Assembly (NCBI RefSeq): GCF_900107685.1
Contig: NZ_FNRQ01000006.1
Span: forward strand, 124,001 to 188,000
DNA from: Paraburkholderia sartisoli
Lineage (GTDB): Bacteria > Pseudomonadota > Gammaproteobacteria > Burkholderiales > Burkholderiaceae
Length of the DNA: 64,000 nt
Direction of reading: 5' to 3'
Positions 9,455 through 19,387 of this stretch are shown here, piece by piece (within the stretch, counting starts at the first letter, position 1; each line of letters starts with the position of its first letter). Below the pieces are notes generated by a model that did not search any database, was not told where the DNA came from, and was given only the letters and a program-made list of their open reading frames with translations. The position numbers and the translations under genes are program-made.

Positions 9455-10429
9455 GTGATCGAGTTTCCGGCGGCGGCGATTGCGACGTGGGGCGCGGTGG
9501 TGGTGTTCGGCAACGTGTTGCTGACGCGCCTCGGTGCGCCGCTGCCGGCGATTCCCGTGCTGATCTTCGCCGGCTCCGCGATCGGCAGCGGGATGCTCTC
9601 GTTCACGCACATCCTGTTCGCCGCGGTGGCGGCCGCGATGCTCGGCGACTGCGTCTGGTTCGCCGCCGGGCGGCGCTTCGGGCGTCGCCTCGTCGATGGC
9701 CTTGCGCGCTTCTCGCTGACGGTCGCAACCGGCGTGCGGCACGCGCGCGCGCTCTTCGAGCGCTTCGGCTTGCCGGTCGTCGCCGTCTGCAAGTTCGTGC
9801 CGGGCCTCGCGCTGGTGACGCCGCCGCTGATGGGCACCACCTCCGTCGCCATTTCCGCGTATTTCGCGTGGGATGCCGCAGGCACGTTCGCGTGGGCCGC
9901 GTTCTGGCTGCTGGGCGGTGCGGCGTTCGAGCAGCAGTTGTCGCAGTTCATGGCTGTCGTCAGGTCGTACGGCGCGACGATCTTCGACGTGATCGCCGTC
10001 GCGACGGTGCTGTACGTTGCGTATCGCTACTGGCAGCGCGTGCATTTTCGCCGGCGCATCGCGCACATGAAGGTTTCGCCCGAACAGCTCGACGCGATGA
10101 TGCGCTCGCCGTCGCCGCCGGTCATTGTCGACGCGCGGCCGGAGTCGGTCCGCGACGAAGACCCGTGGCTCATTCCCGGCGCGCTGCTGCTCGACCTGCA
10201 TTCCGGCGAGCCGCTACGCGCCAGGGTGCTCACGCGCGAAGTGGTCGTGTATTGCTTCTGCGAAAACGATTCGACGTCGCGGAAAATGTGCGAGCACCTG
10301 CACAAGGAAGGCTTTTTTCACACGCGCTCGCTGACAGGCGGTCTCGACGCATGGCGGCGATGCGGCTATCCGGTCAAGCCGATGCCGCCTCGTATCGAGA
10401 TGTTTCCCGCGGCGCTGGCGAGGACGTAG
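9455..10429 (+). CDS. DedA-rhodanese fusion protein
   Basis: A 324-residue protein starting with GTG. The first 200 residues are a DedA membrane domain (GAPLPAIPVLIFAGS, KFVPGLALVTPPLMG). A short basic linker then leads to a cytoplasmic rhodanese domain (about 215-315) with the catalytic-loop region VVYCFCENDSTSRKM and the terminal GGLDAWRRCGYPV typical of rhodaneses. A membrane lipid transporter is thus tethered to a sulfur-transfer or Cys-based sensing module. It probably shares a transcript with the preceding fusion gene. Its 3' end overlaps the convergent molybdopterin oxidoreductase by 56 nt. A paralogue with the same architecture is at 21501-22493. Confidence 0.85.
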   Translation: MIEFPAAAIATWGAVVVFGNVLLTRLGAPLPAIPVLIFAGSAIGSGMLSFTHILFAAVAAAMLGDCVWFAAGRRFGRRLVDGLARFSLTVATGVRHARALFERFGLPVVAVCKFVPGLALVTPPLMGTTSVAISAYFAWDAAGTFAWAAFWLLGGAAFEQQLSQFMAVVRSYGATIFDVIAVATVLYVAYRYWQRVHFRRRIAHMKVSPEQLDAMMRSPSPPVIVDARPESVRDEDPWLIPGALLLDLHSGEPLRARVLTREVVVYCFCENDSTSRKMCEHLHKEGFFHTRSLTGGLDAWRRCGYPVKPMPPRIEMFPAALART

Positions 10430-12728
10430 TGTCCCCGCAGGCCGTCAGCAGCACAGGAATCGACTTGGACGTCGGCGTGCCGGCGCCATCGGCCACCGAA
10501 GACAGCGGCACGAGCGGATTCGTCTCCGGGTAATACGCGCCGAGACAGCCGCGCGGAATGTCGTATTCGACCAGCAGAAAACCGTTCACGCGACGCTCGA
10601 TGCCGTCGTCCCATACGCTCGTGATGTCGACGCGCTCGCCGGCCTTGAAACCCAGCATCGCGAGGTCGTCCCGGTTCGCGAACAGCACACGCCGCTGGCC
10701 GTAGACGCCGCGATAGCGGTCGTCGAGACCGTAGATCGTCGTGTTGTACTGGTCGTGCGAGCGCGTGGTCATCAGCGTCATCAGGCGCTCGCCGTGCAGC
10801 GCCCGCGCGCGATGAACCGGCGTATCGAAGGAAATCGCGTGGACCATGAACCGCGCCTTGCCGCCCGGCGTGTTCCAGATGCGCTCGCGCGCCGCCACAC
10901 CCAGATGGAAACCGCCCGGCTGCTTCAGCCGCTCGTTGTAATCCGTGAAGCCATCGATCACTTTCGCGATGCCATCGCGGATCAGCGCGTAGTCGTCCGC
11001 GTGCGCGAGCCAGTCGACCTTCGCGCTGCCGAGCGTGGCGTGCGCCATGCGCGCGACGATCGCGATTTCCGACAGCAGATTCTCCGAGGCCGGCTTGTTC
11101 ATGCCGTACGAGATGTGGACCATGCTCATCGAATCCTCGACGCTCACGCCCTGCGCCACGCCCTTCTGCAGATCGATTTCGGTGCGGCCGAGCGTCGGCA
11201 GGATCAGCGCGTCCCGACCGTGTATCAGGTGGCTGCGGTTCAGCTTCGTCGTGATGTGGACCGTCAGCGCGCAGGCGCGCATGGCGTCCCACGTGCGCGG
11301 CGTGTCCGGCGTCGCGATCGAGAAGTTGCCGCCAAGGCCGATGAACACCTTCACCTTGCCGTCGAGCATCGCCTGAATCGTGTTCACGACGTCGAGGCCA
11401 TGTTCGCGCGGCGGCTCGAAGTCATAGACCTCGCCGAGACGGTCGAGGAACTGCTGCGTCGGCTGCTCCTCGATGCCGACCGTGCGGTCGCCCTGCACGT
11501 TCGAGTGACCGCGCACCGGACACAGGCCCGCGCCGCGCCGGCCGATGTTGCCGCGCATCATCATCAGGTTCGACAGGATCTGCACCGTCGGCACGGAGTT
11601 TTTGTGCTGCGTCAGGCCCATGCCCCACGTCGAGATCACCGCGCGGCCCTTCGCGTAGATGTCGGCGAGCTTCAGCACGTCTTCGAACGGCACGCCCGAT
11701 TCCGCGACGATCGCGTCCCAGCTTTCGGCGCGCAGGTCGTCCGCGAACGAATCGAAGCCCACCGTGTGCTCCGCGATGAAATCGACGTCCAGCACGCGTT
11801 CGAGATTCGACGCGATCGCTTCGTCGTCGAGTTCGATCACGCGCTTCGCGACGCCCTTGATCAGCGCGAAATCGCCACCGACCTTCGGGCGGATAAAGAC
11901 CGAGCTGATTTTCGTGCTGCCCATCGTGATCATCTCGACCGGATGCTGCGGGCTCGCGAAACGCTCGAGGCCGCGCTCCTTCAGTGGATTGATCGAGACG
12001 ATGGTCGCGCCGCGCTTCGCGCATTCGCGCAGTTCGCCCAGCATGCGCGGATGGTTCGTCGCGGGATTCTGGCCGAAGAGCAGCAGCGTGTCCGCATGCT
12101 CGAAGTCGTCCAGCGTCACCGTGCCCTTGCCTACGCCGACGGTGTGCGGCAAGCCGCGGCTCGTCGCCTCATGACACATGTTCGAGCAGTCGGGGAAGTT
12201 GTTCGTGCCGTACATGCGCACGAACAGCTGGTACAGAAACGCGGCTTCGTTGCTCGCGCGGCCCGACGTGTAGAACGCGGCGCGATCGGGGTCGTCGAGC
12301 TGGTTCAGATGGCGCGCGATCAGGCCGAACGCGTCGTCCCACGCGATCGGCACGTAGCGGTCGCTGCGGGCGTCGTAGACGAGCGGATCGGTCAGGCGGC
12401 CGTGCTGTTCGAGTTCGAAGTCGGACTGGGTCATCAGGTCGGCAACCGTATATTGCTCGAACAGCGCGGACGTGGCGCGCTTGCTGGTGGCTTCGGCGGC
12501 CACGGCTTTCACGCCGTTTTCGCAGAATTCGAACGTCGACGCGTGTTCGCGATCCGGCCACGCGCAGCCCGGGCAATCGAAGCCATCGGGCTGGTTCTGC
12601 GCGAGCAGCGTGCGGTAGTTGCCGCCCGCGACCTTCTCCTTGAGCAGGTTCAGCGCCACATATTTGAGGGCGCCCCAGCCAGCGGCGGGGTGCGTGTACG
12701 GCTCGATACGAGCTTCAGGTTTCTTCAT
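10374..12728 (-). CDS. FdhF/YdeP-family molybdopterin oxidoreductase
   Basis: A 784-residue formate-dehydrogenase-H-like enzyme of the YdeP family. The N-terminus carries FDCPGCAWPD and FCENGVKAVAAEA, the family's cluster-binding region. The molybdopterin-binding core includes FYTSGRASNEAAFLYQLF, TNNFPDCSNMCHEAT and LLLFGQNPATNHPRM. The C-terminal molydopterin dinucleotide-binding barrel ends with RSHDQYNTTIYG. Cys occupies the residue position that is selenocysteine in E. coli FdhF. The start MKKPEARIEP is chosen because homologues begin just before HPAAGWGALK; an open frame continues 28 codons further but lacks family similarity. The substrate is unknown, and E. coli YdeP is linked to acid resistance. 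It is divergent from the MocR-type regulator. Confidence 0.85.
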   Translation of the reverse strand: MKKPEARIEPYTHPAAGWGALKYVALNLLKEKVAGGNYRTLLAQNQPDGFDCPGCAWPDREHASTFEFCENGVKAVAAEATSKRATSALFEQYTVADLMTQSDFELEQHGRLTDPLVYDARSDRYVPIAWDDAFGLIARHLNQLDDPDRAAFYTSGRASNEAAFLYQLFVRMYGTNNFPDCSNMCHEATSRGLPHTVGVGKGTVTLDDFEHADTLLLFGQNPATNHPRMLGELRECAKRGATIVSINPLKERGLERFASPQHPVEMITMGSTKISSVFIRPKVGGDFALIKGVAKRVIELDDEAIASNLERVLDVDFIAEHTVGFDSFADDLRAESWDAIVAESGVPFEDVLKLADIYAKGRAVISTWGMGLTQHKNSVPTVQILSNLMMMRGNIGRRGAGLCPVRGHSNVQGDRTVGIEEQPTQQFLDRLGEVYDFEPPREHGLDVVNTIQAMLDGKVKVFIGLGGNFSIATPDTPRTWDAMRACALTVHITTKLNRSHLIHGRDALILPTLGRTEIDLQKGVAQGVSVEDSMSMVHISYGMNKPASENLLSEIAIVARMAHATLGSAKVDWLAHADDYALIRDGIAKVIDGFTDYNERLKQPGGFHLGVAARERIWNTPGGKARFMVHAISFDTPVHRARALHGERLMTLMTTRSHDQYNTTIYGLDDRYRGVYGQRRVLFANRDDLAMLGFKAGERVDITSVWDDGIERRVNGFLLVEYDIPRGCLGAYYPETNPLVPLSSVADGAGTPTSKSIPVLLTACGDTTSSPAPRETSRYEAASA

Positions 12729-12891
12729 GACCGTGTCGCCGGGTAGACGGATAAGCGGGCGGATGTGCCAATGAAGTGAAGCGTACTGTGTCCCAGAATG
12801 AACGCGGCACACAGAAATCGTGAAATTCGAGGAGTACAGTTGGCGAGTCCGGGCTACACTGGCTGCATTCCCTCTCCGGACCTTCTTCGCC

Positions 12892-14304
12892 GTGAAGCTC
12901 TACGAGAAACTCGCCGACGAAATCGAAACCGCCGTGCGCAACGGTGTTTTTGCGGCGGGCGAGCGCATTCCGTCGGTGCGGCAGGCGAGCCAGCAGCATG
13001 GCGTGAGCATCAAGACGGTGCTGCACGCGTATGCATTGCTCGAAGGGCGCGGCGTGGTCGAAACGCGGCCGCAGTCCGGCTATTTCGTGCGCGAACTGGC
13101 CCGCACGCAGGGTGCGTGGGCGATGTCGCCGCAGGCGCCCGCTGTCGCTTCCGAGGTCGACGTGAGCCGGCTCGTGCTGTCCACGCTTCGCAGCATCCGC
13201 ACGAACGACGCGATGCCGCTCGGCTCGCCCTATCCCGATCCAACGCTCTTCCCGTGGCGCCGCATCAACCAGTACGCGAACGCGATTGCGCGACGGCACG
13301 CAAGCTGGAACCTGATGGACGACCTGCCGCCCGGCAATCCCGAACTGATCCGCCAGATCGCGCGGCGTTACGCGGAAAACGGCGTGCCGGTCGATCCGCG
13401 GGAAATCATCATCACCGTCGGCGCGACCGAGGCGATCAACCTCAGCCTGCAGGCGGTCGCGAAACCGGGCGACACGGTCGCCGTCGAATCGCCGACGTAC
13501 TACGCGATGCTGCACGCGATCGAGCGCCTCGGCATGCGCGCGATCGAAGTGCCGACGCATCCCGTCGACGGCATCGACCTCGCGGCGCTTGCACAGATCA
13601 TCGCGCGCGAGAAGATCGCGGCGTGCATGGTCATGCCGAATTTCCAGAATCCGCTGGGCTTTCTGATGCCCGACGAGCGCAAGCGGCAACTGGTGGAACT
13701 GCTGGCCGCGCACGACATTCCAGCCATCGAAAACGATGTCTATCACGAGCTTTACTACGGCGAGGCCCGGCCTTCGACGCTCAAGAACTTCGACACGCGC
13801 GGGCTCGTTCTGCACTGCGCGTCGTTCTCGAAGAGCCTGACGGCTTCGTACCGGATCGGCTGGGCGATGCCCGGGCGTTATCGCGCGCAGGTCGAAAAAC
13901 TCAAGTTCCTGAATACGCTGACGACACCTTCCGTGCCGCAGGTCGCCGTCGCCGACTATCTGCGTCAGGATGGCTACGACAGGCATCTGCGGCACGTGCG
14001 CCGGGTTTACCGGCAGCAGGCGCGCCTGATGACAGCCGCCGTGCAGCGATTTTTTCCAGTGGGCACGCGCACGTCGGCGCCGCAGGGCGGCTATGTGCTA
14101 TGGGTGGAACTGCCGGAGCGCGTCGATTCAATGCGGCTCTATCAGGCCGCGCTCGCGCGCGGCATCACGATCGGGCCCGGCTACATGTTTTCGACGCGCA
14201 ACGAGTTTCACCATTTCATCCGGCTGAACTACAGCTACACATGGACATCCGCAACGGAAACCGCGCTGAAGACGCTCGGCGAACTCGTCGCGCAGATGGC
14301 TTGA
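12892..14304 (+). CDS. MocR-type regulator: GntR winged helix fused to an aminotransferase fold
   Basis: A 470-residue PLP-binding transcription factor. Residues 1-70 form a GntR winged helix (ERIPSVRQASQQHGVSIKTV, GRGVVETRPQSGYFV). The rest is a class I aminotransferase domain with the PLP lysine in CASFSKSLTASYRIGW and MPNFQNPLGFLMPD. I place the start at GTG 12892, because homologues begin at KLYEKLADEIETAV; a longer frame adds 24 residues without similarity. It is transcribed divergently from the FdhF/YdeP oxidoreductase and is a candidate regulator of it. The inducer is unknown. Confidence 0.85.
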   Translation: MKLYEKLADEIETAVRNGVFAAGERIPSVRQASQQHGVSIKTVLHAYALLEGRGVVETRPQSGYFVRELARTQGAWAMSPQAPAVASEVDVSRLVLSTLRSIRTNDAMPLGSPYPDPTLFPWRRINQYANAIARRHASWNLMDDLPPGNPELIRQIARRYAENGVPVDPREIIITVGATEAINLSLQAVAKPGDTVAVESPTYYAMLHAIERLGMRAIEVPTHPVDGIDLAALAQIIAREKIAACMVMPNFQNPLGFLMPDERKRQLVELLAAHDIPAIENDVYHELYYGEARPSTLKNFDTRGLVLHCASFSKSLTASYRIGWAMPGRYRAQVEKLKFLNTLTTPSVPQVAVADYLRQDGYDRHLRHVRRVYRQQARLMTAAVQRFFPVGTRTSAPQGGYVLWVELPERVDSMRLYQAALARGITIGPGYMFSTRNEFHHFIRLNYSYTWTSATETALKTLGELVAQMA

Positions 14305-14340
14305 GAAACGGACACGCAAAAAAACACAATGGAGACGCAG

Positions 14341-14613
14341 ATGAACGATGACATCGATCCCGCGCTGATCGCCGTGCTCACGCAGCTGTGGCGCGCCGCG
14401 CGGGAGACGCCTGGGCGCGCATGGTCGCTCGCGAAGCTCTCGAAACAGGCGGGCCTGCCGATGAGCGGCTTGCGCCGCCAGTTGACGGCGCTCGTCGACG
14501 GCGGGTTTGTCGAAACGACGTTCGATGAGGCGGGCACCGGCACGGCGCGTCTGAGCGATGCCGGGCGCGCATTGTGTGCCGGTCTGTTCGATGACGGCGA
14601 TGGGTCAGACTGA
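14341..14613 (+). CDS. Small winged-helix protein (MarR/ArsR-like)
   Basis: A 90-residue protein that is almost entirely one winged-helix fold: SLAKLSKQAGLPMSGLRRQL as the helix-turn-helix and LVDGGFVETTFDEAGTGTA as the wing, followed by an acidic tail. The start at 14341 has GGAG eight bases upstream; an ATG 12 nt earlier lacks a ribosome site. It follows the MocR gene by 36 nt in the same direction, so the two regulators are probably co-transcribed. The target is unknown. Confidence 0.6.
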   Translation: MNDDIDPALIAVLTQLWRAARETPGRAWSLAKLSKQAGLPMSGLRRQLTALVDGGFVETTFDEAGTGTARLSDAGRALCAGLFDDGDGSD

Positions 14614-14734
14614 GGTCATCGGCGGCTGATGCCCGACATGCATCGCCGCAACGCGCAGATCGCGTTGCTGCAATCACGCGCACGTCGAGTTGGCGGGCAG
14701 ATGCCGCTCGCCAGACGGCGTGCCGCCCCGGCCG

Positions 14735-15118
14735 TTATGGGCCGGGCACCGGCGCGACGGGCCGCGTATTCCTGATCCGGAATCGCAGACGGTTGCAGTC
14801 GCCCTTGACGCGCGCCGCGTAGGCTTGCGGATCGCCGGCACGCAGCGATTGATACTGCAAAAGCGTACGTTCCTGCTGGATCCAGCCGTAATTCCAGTGG
14901 TAATCGAAATCCTTTGCATCGGGCATCGAAGCTCTTAGCTTCGCCTTGTAGCCCGCAACCTGACTGGACGTGAACCCGCACAGCGCGCTTCCGAAATGCG
15001 CGCCGCTACCCGCCGCCTGAACGGCCTCATCGGTGCTGTTCGCCTGGCCCCAGGCGCCAGACGAACATGCCGCGGCAATCAGCAGCACGGCACGCGTGAC
15101 TCGTTGCGGATGCATCAT
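14735..15118 (-). CDS. Secreted hypothetical protein
   Basis: A 127-residue protein with a Sec signal peptide (MMHPQRVTRAVLLIAAACSS, cleavage near GAWGQA). Mature sequence features are a Cys pair (SALCGF and GDCNRL) that could form a disulfide, and a Tyr/Trp-rich middle (DYHWNYGWIQQERTLLQYQ). GGAGG precedes the tandem ATG codons by 4 and 7 nt, so either could be used. The family was not recognised. It lies just downstream of the hybrid kinase, on the same strand with a 158-bp gap, and could be part of its regulon or unrelated. Confidence 0.6.
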   Translation of the reverse strand: MMHPQRVTRAVLLIAAACSSGAWGQANSTDEAVQAAGSGAHFGSALCGFTSSQVAGYKAKLRASMPDAKDFDYHWNYGWIQQERTLLQYQSLRAGDPQAYAARVKGDCNRLRFRIRNTRPVAPVPGP

Positions 15119-15276
15119 TTCGCCTCCGTTCGATGTGAAGTTCAACATCCCGCGAAACACCCCGGCTGCCATCGAGTGCAGGCGTCGCGTTCGCGCGGTG
15201 ACAAACTGCCGGCCGCCGCGTTCAGCAAACACACACTCCACGAACGCGGCGGCCAGTTGCGTTCAACGTTCAGCTT

Positions 15277-18200
15277 TCAGGAAACGGCGTCGCCGTGAAT
15301 GTTGAACTGCTCGCTGAGCGCGGCATGCAGCGCGTCGGCCCGCTGCTGGAGATCGGGTGTCCAGCCGGACGTCGTGCCGCACAGTTGCTCCAGTTCGCGA
15401 CAGCGCTTCGCGAGCACCGGCTCCTGCACCACCAGGAACGCGCCTGCGCTGCCATGAGCCCACTGACGCAGCAGCACGACGTCCTGATTTTCGATGATGC
15501 CCGCGAGCTTCGGCAGATCGGTCGCGAGATGGTCCTTCAGGATCGCCATGTAGCGCGATTTTTCGCTGGTGGACATGGCAGAGGACGCAGCAGACGTGTC
15601 ATCGACACGCGGTGCGGATACCGGCGCCGGAGGCTCCTCCGGTGTCGCCGCGCTCGCCGCAACGATCGCGCCGCTTCGCACGAGTCCGAGCAGCGCGGTT
15701 TCCAGTTCCTTCAACGAAGCGGGCTTCGCGACGTACGCAGCGAAGCCGCGTTCGCGCCAGTCTTCGGCCTGCTCGTTGCTCGTCACCGCGCTGAACGCGA
15801 GCACGGGCACGTCCGGATGCGAGACGTGCAGCCTCGCCAGCAGTTCGTGTCCGTCCATCACGGGCATGTGAATGTCCGTCAGCACGGCGTCCACTTCCGT
15901 GTTCTGGAGCGCGGCGAGCGCCTGTCGTCCGTCGCCGACGATAATCGGCCGGCAGCCCAGCGTATCGAGCTGCTCCGCGACCAGCGTCTGGTTGAGCGGG
16001 TTGTCTTCGGCGACGAGGATCACGAGGCCCTGCAACGCCGCGTCGGGCGCCTCCACTTCGACAGGATATTCGGGCGCTGCCTCGACCTCGCCCGACGATT
16101 CACCCACCGCGCGCTCGATGGTGGCGAGTCCCGACCGGTGGTTGAACGCGTTCACTTCGTACACGCCCTCGGCGTGGCGCACCGCGCTATGATGTCCGGT
16201 GCGCGTCATCCACACCACCGGCACGCGGCGCACCGCACGGAGCGCATCGATCGTGGCGCGGTCGTACTCGCCGGTCACGATCATGAAGCTGGGTGTGTTG
16301 GCGCGCAGAAACGCCTCGGCCGTGGCCTGCGTCAGCACGGTGTTCGTCAGCCAGCCGGCGCGCAACATCCAGGTTTCCAGATACTTGCCGCTGTCGCGCT
16401 CCTGACACAGCACGAGCGTCGTGCCGCGTTGCACGGGCGCGGGAGGGTGTTCATCGGCTGCGGCGTGCAGCGACGCCAGCGGAATCATCACGGTAAACGC
16501 GGAACCGACGCCGGGTACGCTCTCGACCGTGATATGGCCGCCCATCAGTTCGCACAGCCGCGCGCAGATCGACAGGCCGAGCCCGGTGCCGCCAAAGCGG
16601 CTCGACGTCGTCGCCTCCGCCTGAACGAACGGGCTGAAGATCCGCGACACCAGGACCGCGTCCATGCCGATCCCCGAATCGCACACGCGGCACACGAGGA
16701 CGTCGCGCTCCTGAACGTCGACCTGCATCTCGGCGCTGAACGTGATCTTTCCGCACGCCGTGAACTTGAACGCGTTGTTCAGCAGGTTGTTGACGATCTG
16801 CGCGATGCGCGTGCGATCGCCGCGCAACACCGTGTCGAGCGTCGCGGACAGATGCACGTAGAAGCGCAGCGGCCGGTCCTGCGCCATCGGCGCATAGGAA
16901 AGCGCGAGACTTTCCATGTCGTCGATCGGCCGGAACGTCTCGGCAACGAGCTTCAATTCGCCCGCATCGATCTTCGAAAAATCGAGGATGTCGTTGACGA
17001 TGCGGCGCAGTCCGTCCGCCGCCATGCCCAGCGCCCGCAGCCGTTGCTCATGCGGCCGCACACCCGGGCTTCGCGACAGCAGTTCGAGATTGCCGAGCAG
17101 CGCGTTGAGCGGCGTGCGGATCTCATGACTCATCGAGGCGAAGAAGTTCGAGCGCGCGCGCATCATCGCTTCGGATGCCTGCTGCGCCGAACGCAGTTGC
17201 TGCTCGAGCGTCTGCTGCTCGGTGACGTCGATGACCGCGCAGAACAGCACGTCCTCGCCGTCGTAACGCGCGGGCGCGTAGGTGATCTGCAGGAACTGCG
17301 GCGCTGGACCGCCAGCTTCGGGCAGCTTCGCATGCACGATGAAACCGGCGATCTTCGCAAACGAGGAAGCCGGCACCTCGTGCCCGCCGTGCTCCCGAAA
17401 CGCCGTGACGATGTGCGGCGGCAGCTTCGACTCGCTTCCGGGGCGCAGCAGCGAGGCGGCCAGCTGGTTGAAGGTCAGCAGCGAATAGTCGCGTTGCCGG
17501 ACGATGCACAACCCGACCGGCGTCGCGCTGACAAGAATGTGGTTGATCGTTTCGCTTTCGAGCGCGCGTTCCGTTTCAGCCTGCGACTGGCGAAGCAGCC
17601 GCAAGCCCCAGAACCGCGCCGTCAGCATGACGCCCGCGATCAGCACGAGTGCGAGCCCCGCGATCACCATCAGCTGCTCGCTGAGCGCGCGAAGCAAACC
17701 CGCGTACGAGACGAAGTAGACGAGCGAGCCGAAACCGGGCTGCGTCGGCTCGACGAACAGCACCCCTTCGCGCGAATAGACGACGTGTCCGGGCGCAACG
17801 CTGTTCGCGGCCCTGAGCAGGCGGCTGGACTGCTCAGCGGTGACGGCCGGCGACGACGCCACGAGGCGCCCGCCTTCGTTCTGCAACAGGAGCGTGCCCG
17901 GATCGGCCAGACGCGTCAGGCCAGCGAGAAAGGTCTTGACCGGAACGCTGGCGGCAATGAGCGTCCCGGCTGTGTCGTTTTCGTAGACGGCCGTGACCTC
18001 GGTCATCACCTCGATGTTCTGCACCGGATCGACGTAGGGGCCAATCCAGACACGCTCGCCAGGCGCCGGCGTGGCGCGCCCCGTCTTCGACTGGAGTTCG
18101 CGCGTCAGCACGTCGTGCAACCGCGTCGCCAGACTGACGTCGAGCGCGGATGCCTTGCCAGGCCTGGCTGCGTCGAGGGCGGGAAGAATCAGGCCATAGC

Positions 18201-18729
18201 TTTCGTCCACGCCCACCAGATACGCGCGGTGATCGAGATCGAACGCGAGCTGCGTGGCGAGTATCGAGTCCGCGGCTTCATACAGGCGCGAGAGCCGCCC
18301 ATCCAGCGTGCTGCCCCACGCGTCGCGCGTGGCCGGCGGCACCAGCACGTCGAAATGCGCTTCCGGCAACCTGCCGAAACCGCGCCCGATCCCCGTCTCG
18401 CGCACCTGGTCGGCGGCGCCGGCGGGCAACGGGCGCGGTGCCACGAGCGTGTCGTAGTAGCGCACGGTCACCTCGGCGCGATGCATGAACGAGCCTTCGC
18501 GTTCGAGCAGCGCGGAGACATCGGTCGCGTATTGCACGACACGCCCGTGCCGATAGTCGAGATAGCGCGCGGTGGCCAGCACGGCCACCAGAACCACCGA
18601 CACGACGACGATCGCCACCAGCGTGCAGATCGTCGCGAAATAAAGATAGCGCTGACGCCGCGCGCTTCGGGCAACGGCCGCGAACGATTCGGCGAGCGAG
18701 TCCTGGGTGAGGTCGAGAATTTTCTGCAT
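15277..18729 (-). CDS. Hybrid sensor histidine kinase (RcsC/BvgS-like) with REC and Hpt domains
   Basis: A 1150-residue inner-membrane phosphorelay kinase. TM1 spans about residues 30-52 and is followed by a periplasmic sensor of about 280 residues. TM2 lies near 345-370, then a PAS-like region (380-500). HisKA follows with the phospho-His in MSHEIRTPLN (His535), then an HATPase domain (DSGIGM, GGTGLGLSI). Next come a pseudo-receiver-like stretch, a true receiver (VAEDNPLNQ, Asp952 in LTDIHMP) and a C-terminal Hpt domain (His1092 in WAHGSAGAF). It lies 10 nt behind the response regulator gene in one operon, so the phosphorelay probably ends on that LuxR-type regulator. The input signal is unknown. 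Confidence 0.9.
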   Translation of the reverse strand: MQKILDLTQDSLAESFAAVARSARRQRYLYFATICTLVAIVVVSVVLVAVLATARYLDYRHGRVVQYATDVSALLEREGSFMHRAEVTVRYYDTLVAPRPLPAGAADQVRETGIGRGFGRLPEAHFDVLVPPATRDAWGSTLDGRLSRLYEAADSILATQLAFDLDHRAYLVGVDESYGLILPALDAARPGKASALDVSLATRLHDVLTRELQSKTGRATPAPGERVWIGPYVDPVQNIEVMTEVTAVYENDTAGTLIAASVPVKTFLAGLTRLADPGTLLLQNEGGRLVASSPAVTAEQSSRLLRAANSVAPGHVVYSREGVLFVEPTQPGFGSLVYFVSYAGLLRALSEQLMVIAGLALVLIAGVMLTARFWGLRLLRQSQAETERALESETINHILVSATPVGLCIVRQRDYSLLTFNQLAASLLRPGSESKLPPHIVTAFREHGGHEVPASSFAKIAGFIVHAKLPEAGGPAPQFLQITYAPARYDGEDVLFCAVIDVTEQQTLEQQLRSAQQASEAMMRARSNFFASMSHEIRTPLNALLGNLELLSRSPGVRPHEQRLRALGMAADGLRRIVNDILDFSKIDAGELKLVAETFRPIDDMESLALSYAPMAQDRPLRFYVHLSATLDTVLRGDRTRIAQIVNNLLNNAFKFTACGKITFSAEMQVDVQERDVLVCRVCDSGIGMDAVLVSRIFSPFVQAEATTSSRFGGTGLGLSICARLCELMGGHITVESVPGVGSAFTVMIPLASLHAAADEHPPAPVQRGTTLVLCQERDSGKYLETWMLRAGWLTNTVLTQATAEAFLRANTPSFMIVTGEYDRATIDALRAVRRVPVVWMTRTGHHSAVRHAEGVYEVNAFNHRSGLATIERAVGESSGEVEAAPEYPVEVEAPDAALQGLVILVAEDNPLNQTLVAEQLDTLGCRPIIVGDGRQALAALQNTEVDAVLTDIHMPVMDGHELLARLHVSHPDVPVLAFSAVTSNEQAEDWRERGFAAYVAKPASLKELETALLGLVRSGAIVAASAATPEEPPAPVSAPRVDDTSAASSAMSTSEKSRYMAILKDHLATDLPKLAGIIENQDVVLLRQWAHGSAGAFLVVQEPVLAKRCRELEQLCGTTSGWTPDLQQRADALHAALSEQFNIHGDAVS

Positions 18730-18739
18730 GACGCGGTCG

Positions 18740-19387
18740 TCAGATCAGTCCGTTCTCATAGGCATAGCGGATGAGATCGGTGTTGGTCTGCAGACCGAGC
18801 TTCTGCATCGCCATGGTCTTCTGGCTGGACACCGTGCTGACCGAGCGGCCCAGCTTGGTTGCGATCTCCGACAGCAGGGAGCCTTGCGCATAGAGCCGCA
18901 CGACTTCGAGTTCGCGCGGCGTCAGTTCGGTTGCGGGCGCGGCGTTGGCCGACGCCGAATCGAGCAGCGCGCGGATCGAGGGCGAGTAGAAATGGCCGTC
19001 GCTGACGGTCACGTGGATGCACGCGCGAACGGTTTCGTCGAGCTGGTCTTCCTTGCTGACGAAGGCGCGCGCACCCAGCTTCATCGCGCGCATGACGACG
19101 CCGGGGTTGGTCTGCGCGCTGACCACGACGATGCGCGTGTCGGGATAAAGACGCGACAGGCGCTTGAGCAGATTGAAGCCGTCGATCGACGCGTCGCCGT
19201 GTCCCATGCTGAAGTCGGTCACGGCGACGTCCGCTGGATTCTGCGCCAGCGCCTGCACCAGCTGGCTGCCGTTTGTGCATTCGCACACGACCTCGAAACC
19301 CGGCGCCCTTCTCAGGCAGTCCCGCAGGGCAACGACAATCAATGGGTGATCGTCGGCAAGTGCGACGCGAATAGGCTTGACTGACAT
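18740..19387 (-). CDS. LuxR-type response regulator (RcsB-like)
   Basis: A 215-residue NarL/FixJ-family regulator. The receiver has the acidic pocket ADDHP near residue 12, phospho-Asp58 in AVTDFSMGHGD and Lys in VSKEDQLDE. The LuxR helix-turn-helix (about 150-212) contains LTPRELEVVRLYAQGSL and SVSTVSSQKTMAMQKLG. The inter-domain SMGHGDASIDG segment and the tail are typical of RcsB/BvgA-type regulators. The start MSVKPIRVAL is preceded by AAGGA nine bases upstream. It is the first gene of a two-gene operon with the hybrid kinase and should control genes outside the visible region. Confidence 0.88.
   Translation of the reverse strand: MSVKPIRVALADDHPLIVVALRDCLRRAPGFEVVCECTNGSQLVQALAQNPADVAVTDFSMGHGDASIDGFNLLKRLSRLYPDTRIVVVSAQTNPGVVMRAMKLGARAFVSKEDQLDETVRACIHVTVSDGHFYSPSIRALLDSASANAAPATELTPRELEVVRLYAQGSLLSEIATKLGRSVSTVSSQKTMAMQKLGLQTNTDLIRYAYENGLI

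Noticed and set aside
12855..12860. TACACT as the -10 of the MocR-type gene
   Set aside because: No acceptable -35 at 16-18 bp; the nearby TTGGCG is only 9 bp away.
15295..18774. A 1159-codon open frame on the plus strand
   Set aside because: It is the mirror of the hybrid kinase on the other strand. Its translation is Arg/His-rich with no domains, a normal artefact of GC-rich coding DNA.
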